Assembly: GCA_000310025.1 (NCBI GenBank)
Contig: FN649729.1
Location: forward strand, 2,209,316 to 2,273,315
Origin: Ectocarpus siliculosus
Lineage: Eukaryota > Sar > Phaeophyceae > Ectocarpales > Ectocarpaceae
Direction: 5' to 3'
DNA length: 64,000 bases
The notes beneath the pieces are model-generated. The model saw nothing but the letters and a program-made list of their open reading frames with translations, searched no databases and had not been told where the DNA came from. Of this stretch, positions 60,601 to 64,000 are shown one piece after another (the stretch's first letter is position 1; every line of letters begins with the position of its first letter). A program made the translations under genes and the position numbers.

Positions 60601-61550
60601 TAAAACAATGTAACTCTAGTATAAGAGGCCATCAGCGTGAAACAACAGCAGGCTATCACCATATGCAGCCCAGCGGGGAGTGCGTCAATATTTTGTGTCG
60701 GTTACGAAGACTCCGGGGTGCGCGCGTGCTACCACCACCTGTCCGGTTCATTCTCTTGCGCATTGTGTGCGGCGGTGTGTGTGTGCCATCGTTCGGGCTG
60801 GAAAAGCCGGTTCCACCAGCGACACTGCCACCAAAATTCAGCAACCCTGAAAGTTCAGAATAGGTGTGCATAGATTGCATGGACTTCCGGTCGGGGGAAA
60901 AAGCACGCTTACACATAGAGTAAGTAAGCACAACAGCAGGACTGCTGTACCGTAGGTTGAAAGGAAATGGTTTCACGAACGGTCATGTGTGATCCGTTTA
61001 CATATGTACTCCCCAAACCCAAAAACAATTGATTAAACACCCCCATAAATGATTTTCCATTGTACTGCTGTATGTACGGAGAGCGATTGTACCCCCAAAA
61101 CGCAGTGGTCGAAGCGTTCTTGTTTAGTACCGCGTACATATATGCATTCATATGCTGGAAGTAGTATGTAGGAACAATACGGCAAAGCACGGCTGCTGCG
61201 GGTACTGCTGCAGAACTCTGCACCGCCGGAGAGATTGAGCGAGGTGAAGGCAACCAACGACATACGAACCCGCAACAGCGAATAAGCACGCCCTTACGCT
61301 TTACGCTGTTTACTAGAAAAAAGAAGGTTAATGTTCGTTCACGCAGTCTCCCGCCCTTGTCCCTGTCTTCGTCCGCATTATATTTTGAAGTGAAATTCTG
61401 ACAGAAAACGCTTTGCGCTCCCCCACCTGCGGTGCACGATTTGCGATCGCCGTCTCACGAACCTACCCAGCCTACCGCTCGCAGAAGCAAGGCTGTTATG
61501 GTTAGAGTGCGAAGCATCTGCTCCCGTGCGTCTTGTGCTATCGTCATCCA

Positions 61551-61588
<38 letters not shown>

Positions 61589-61692
61589 GGAGGGGGCGGC
61601 AGCTGGTAAGGTGAGCTCCCCGGCCGTCGAGCGATGTCGCTTTCCTCTCGCGGCCGCCGGTAGTTGGCCCCACTGCCTCCGGGAGAGGCCAT
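48699..61692 (-). CDS. MscS-type mechanosensitive channel with EF-hand, copy B (15 exons)
   Basis: Inverted paralogue of copy A. Exons, 5' to 3': 61692-61427, 59052-58948, 58592-58022, 57557-57454, 56836-56696, 55852-55696, 55522-55424, 54608-54412, 53858-52745, 52436-52308, 51942-51676, 50645-50556, 50070-49986, 49598-49504, 48824-48699; 1,181 residues. Twelve of 15 coding exons have the same length as in A; only exon 1, exon 3 and the linker exon 9 clearly differ, plus 3 nt in exon 2. The EF-hand loop is DLNSNGSITKAE, with ligands intact. The pore/beta exon matches copy A at about 74 of 89 residues by my count. Specific to B: a 12-Gln run in the N-terminus and a C-terminus ending MKNKIS. 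ATG 61692 gives MASPGGSGANYRRPREESD, aligning with LREDSD in A. No disabling change was seen, so both copies look functional. Confidence 0.92.
51967..51990. repeat. (GTCG)6 microsatellite in intron 10 of copy B
   Basis: Six perfect GTCG units lie just upstream (on the minus strand) of the acceptor of the pore exon, next to its polypyrimidine tract. Confidence 0.9.
60375..60404. repeat. Interstitial GGGTT repeat, possible G-quadruplex
   Basis: The run reads GGGTAAGGGTTGGG followed by three more TTGGG units, giving at least five G3 tracts on plus. It lies within intron 1 of copy B, where the pre-mRNA would carry the C-rich strand. It resembles, but is not, the TTAGGG telomere unit. Confidence 0.8.
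61552..61587. repeat. (CTG)12 = coding CAG run for poly-Gln in copy B exon 1
   Basis: Twelve perfect CTG units on plus are read as CAG on minus, giving Q12 between LPPPP and LDDD. Copy A has no counterpart. Confidence 0.9.
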
Positions 61693-63209
61693 CACGCTGC
61701 TCTTGCTGGTGTAAGTCTGTCAGCAGGGCGTGCATTCATGTACCACCTGTGGCAGGACCAACGCCACGGGAACTTGCTAAGCGAAATGCTGGTGCAGCGT
61801 GTAGGCTGCTGGAATCTCCCACAACAATCTCCGAAAAACAACCTGCGGAGCGGTGTAACGTGTTACCCCGGATCCCCCGCGGGATCGCCGATGCATAAGA
61901 AATCCGAAATCTCGTCATCATGTTACTGCATGCAGTCACTCTGCCGTGAACAAACGCTAGCACGCGACTCGGTGGAGCTGCCCATAGTGTGATGAATGTT
62001 GCGAAAGAGGACGTGAAATATCGTGACCAAGGCTGCAAATGCCAACGTGACAATACGCCAATGTTTTCAAAGTCTACAGCAGCACAGAAGCTTGGAGCGA
62101 TCTACTATTTAGCTGCTTTTGCGTTGTCTGCGAGAGGGCCTCGGTCGTTACAAGTCACCTCAGACCGTTACACAGTACACAGCAGAAGAGGAGTCAAATA
62201 GATAGGCGGGCTCCCGACTAGTGTCGATAATAGAGGGGGGAGGGGGTCTAAGAGAGGGCCTCCTGTTCGAAAGCTGTGCACGCGTGGAAGGATTACAGTA
62301 GACTAAAACTTGCCAAGAACCATGTCGCGGGTCGTGGGCCTTGCGCAATGATGTCGGTTATGTCGGTGCACACATGGAGTGTGAAGCCATGGGCGGGGCA
62401 GCCCGGCCGGGACTGTCCAGTAGTTGTACCTACACAGATCGATGCCAACGAGGTGCCCCTCGTGTGTCTTCCCTGTACAACGGGTTCCACTACATTGTGC
62501 GAACGATTCTTCTGTCTCTATCCTCTCAAGGGAGAGGGAACATCAGCTAAACAGAAGTTGTTCAACGCAATGTTTACAGGAGTGGTGGCGGGTTGGATCG
62601 GGGGGGTCGAGTGAGGCTGGTATCTCGAATGCGCCATTTATTATTTGCGCTCGATATCTTGAGTGCACGCGATCGGTTTTGTTGTACATACCGGCCACGC
62701 GAACCCAGGAAGAGCCCTGATGCGCTCCACCTCTACTACACGACATCCAAAACAAGTATGGAACCATGGCGCCGATTTTCCATGTCCCGTCATGCGTCGA
62801 AGAGATTACTGCATGTAGGAAAAGCTGTGCCCTAAAACTCACCTTCTCTCCCTGGTGCCCCCGCACCTAACCTGACCTACCCCGCCACCTCTCAATGAAA
62901 ACAATACTGAGAACATGGCTGTAGCGCCGTCGATTCGTTTACATTACATCCCTGCACCACGAAAAACAATAACAGAAAAAAAAATACGCAAACTTGTAAG
63001 TTGCCGTCCGGCTACAGTATTTAGGCTAATTGTCATTCGCCCGCGTTTTCGCCAAAACACCTACGCAGCACACATTTCCCGCAACAAAGACTTTCACCGT
63101 GACACCCGCCTTCTTCCCGAGTTGCTGTAACGGAAGTACCATCAGACAGCACGACAACAAAAGTATTTTCTCCATCCCGCCATGCAAAAAAGAAGCACGA
63201 CTTGACAAT
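61693..63209. other. Spacer between channel copy B and SNW1, no gene recognised
   Basis: This is about 1.5 kb, with the copy B promoter expected at its left end and the SNW1 3' UTR at its right end. No splice-bounded exon or known motif was found. Confidence 0.45.
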
Positions 63210-63853
63210 TTACTTCTTCTTCGAGCTCTTGGCGTCCTTGAGGAAGGCGTCGAGCCCGAACGGGTCGGCCTCTGCCGGGTCCGCCTCGAACTGGACGGGG
63301 GCATTTCTGGCTCCCGTCGCCCCGCTTTCCGTACCCTGGAACAAACACGAACGACGACAACGGGCCACAAACCACCGGCACATTGGACGAAGCCAAGAGA
63401 TCATATGAGCCAAAAATCGTTCGAGCGACATGAATCGTCCTGGGCGCATCCACGACATCGCCTATAATAGAGCAGCATGGAGTGGGCGCGTTTTGCTCCT
63501 TCTTGTCGATACGTGACACGATCAGAGGTACTACACACAAACACTGCTGTTCGATACGTTACCTTCTAGTGGGACCAAACACGATAGTATCAACAACAAC
63601 AACAACAACAACAACCAACAGCCATGGGTAGGTCACCTTGAAGCCGCGGTCGGCGCGGAAGCGCTCCGTCCCCGTCAGCTGGCTCATCTGCTGGTCCGCG
63701 TCCCCCCAGGCGTCGCCGTCGTCCGTCTTCGGCTTGTACACGGACTGCGCCTCGCCGCGGTTGAACATCGGCTTCGAGTACACGCCGTACCCGTCCTCCG
63801 CGCCGAAGCCCGAGTCCATGCCCGCCGACTGGTTGAACAAGCGGGCGTCGTAC
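63210..63853 (-). CDS. SNW1: SNW/SKIP spliceosomal and transcription cofactor, C-terminal two exons (partial)
   Basis: This is the 3' end of the SNW1/SKIP (Prp45) gene. SKIP sits in the activated spliceosome and also coregulates transcription. Exons: 63853-63637 and 63335-63210, phase 0 between them, 113 full codons plus the stop. The first contains the family signature YDARLFNQSAGMDSGF, then EDGYGVYSKP, QSVYKPKTDD and ERFRADRGFK. The second has GARNAPVQFEADP and the hallmark DPFGLDAFLKDAK, ending SSKKK. The upstream splice acceptor (CAG at 63854-63856) follows a T tract, and the SNW domain itself must lie right of the window. The tail after FLKDAK is shorter than in animals and plants. Confidence 0.9.
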
Positions 63854-64000
63854 CTGATGCGCGTGCAAATTTCGCCCCGAGAAAAAAAAAAAAAAAAAGC
63901 AACCGGGGTTTTCAGCAGCAAATGACAACACCGGGGGAGGACGGTTGCACTGGGACTCTGGCCGGTCCATCAACGGTGAGGGCAGCGCAACGTGCGGGGA
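63854..64000 (-). other. SNW1 intron sequence (window edge)
   Basis: This is intron upstream of the first visible SNW1 exon. It includes an A/T run (63881-63898) that forms part of the acceptor's pyrimidine tract on the minus strand. Confidence 0.5.

Noticed and set aside
1-64000. CRISPR array, prokaryotic defence or phage-like module
   Set aside because: No array of equal spacers, no operon-like gene packing and no such protein motif. The tandem repeats present have no spacers, and all supported genes are spliced eukaryotic genes.

Overview
This is nuclear DNA of an intron-rich eukaryote. A brown alga or related stramenopile fits best, but that is inference from gene structure and protein types, not a placement. 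Genes have many short exons with GT-AG introns, about 50% GC, pyrimidine-rich acceptors and long repeat-filled spacers. Exon coordinates come from protein-family alignment, splice motifs and frame continuity. The exon chains of the cysteinyl-tRNA synthetase and both channel genes sum to an exact multiple of three. The flippase chain does so only with one assumed GC donor and one of two possible last-exon acceptors.

Layout: 1-5.65 kb is repeat country: a foldback palindrome, two terminal-inverted-repeat elements, a 72-bp tandem repeat, a CTG microsatellite and a 200-bp duplication. At 5.65-5.84 kb (minus) lies what looks like the first exon of ALG14 (N-glycan assembly). Divergent from it, 7.3-13.0 kb (plus), is a complete 10-exon cysteinyl-tRNA synthetase. 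From 13.0 to 20.7 kb there is almost no coding sequence. It holds a 42-bp minisatellite of over 1 kb, an insert carrying three copies of a GNRA-tetraloop hairpin, two tRNA-like B boxes and one possible small membrane protein.

From 20.7 to 31.4 kb (minus) is a 19-exon P4-ATPase (phospholipid flippase). Head-to-head with it, 32.3-45.1 kb (plus), is a 15-exon MscS-type mechanosensitive channel with an EF-hand, similar in plan to the fission yeast Msy1/Msy2 group. A second, paralogous copy of the channel lies tail-to-tail at 48.7-61.7 kb (minus). All intron positions and phases match between the copies. At the right edge (63.2-63.9 kb, minus) are the last two exons of the SNW/SKIP splicing factor; its N-terminus is outside the window.

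The most notable content is the inverted pair of Ca2+-binding (EF-hand) MscS channels next to a lipid flippase, two probable non-GT splice donors, several perfect or near-perfect hairpins in introns and spacers, and a strongly over-represented 10-mer (TACAGCAGTA and its complement, nine exact copies, none in exons). I found no prokaryotic-type system, CRISPR array, rRNA gene or viral gene.
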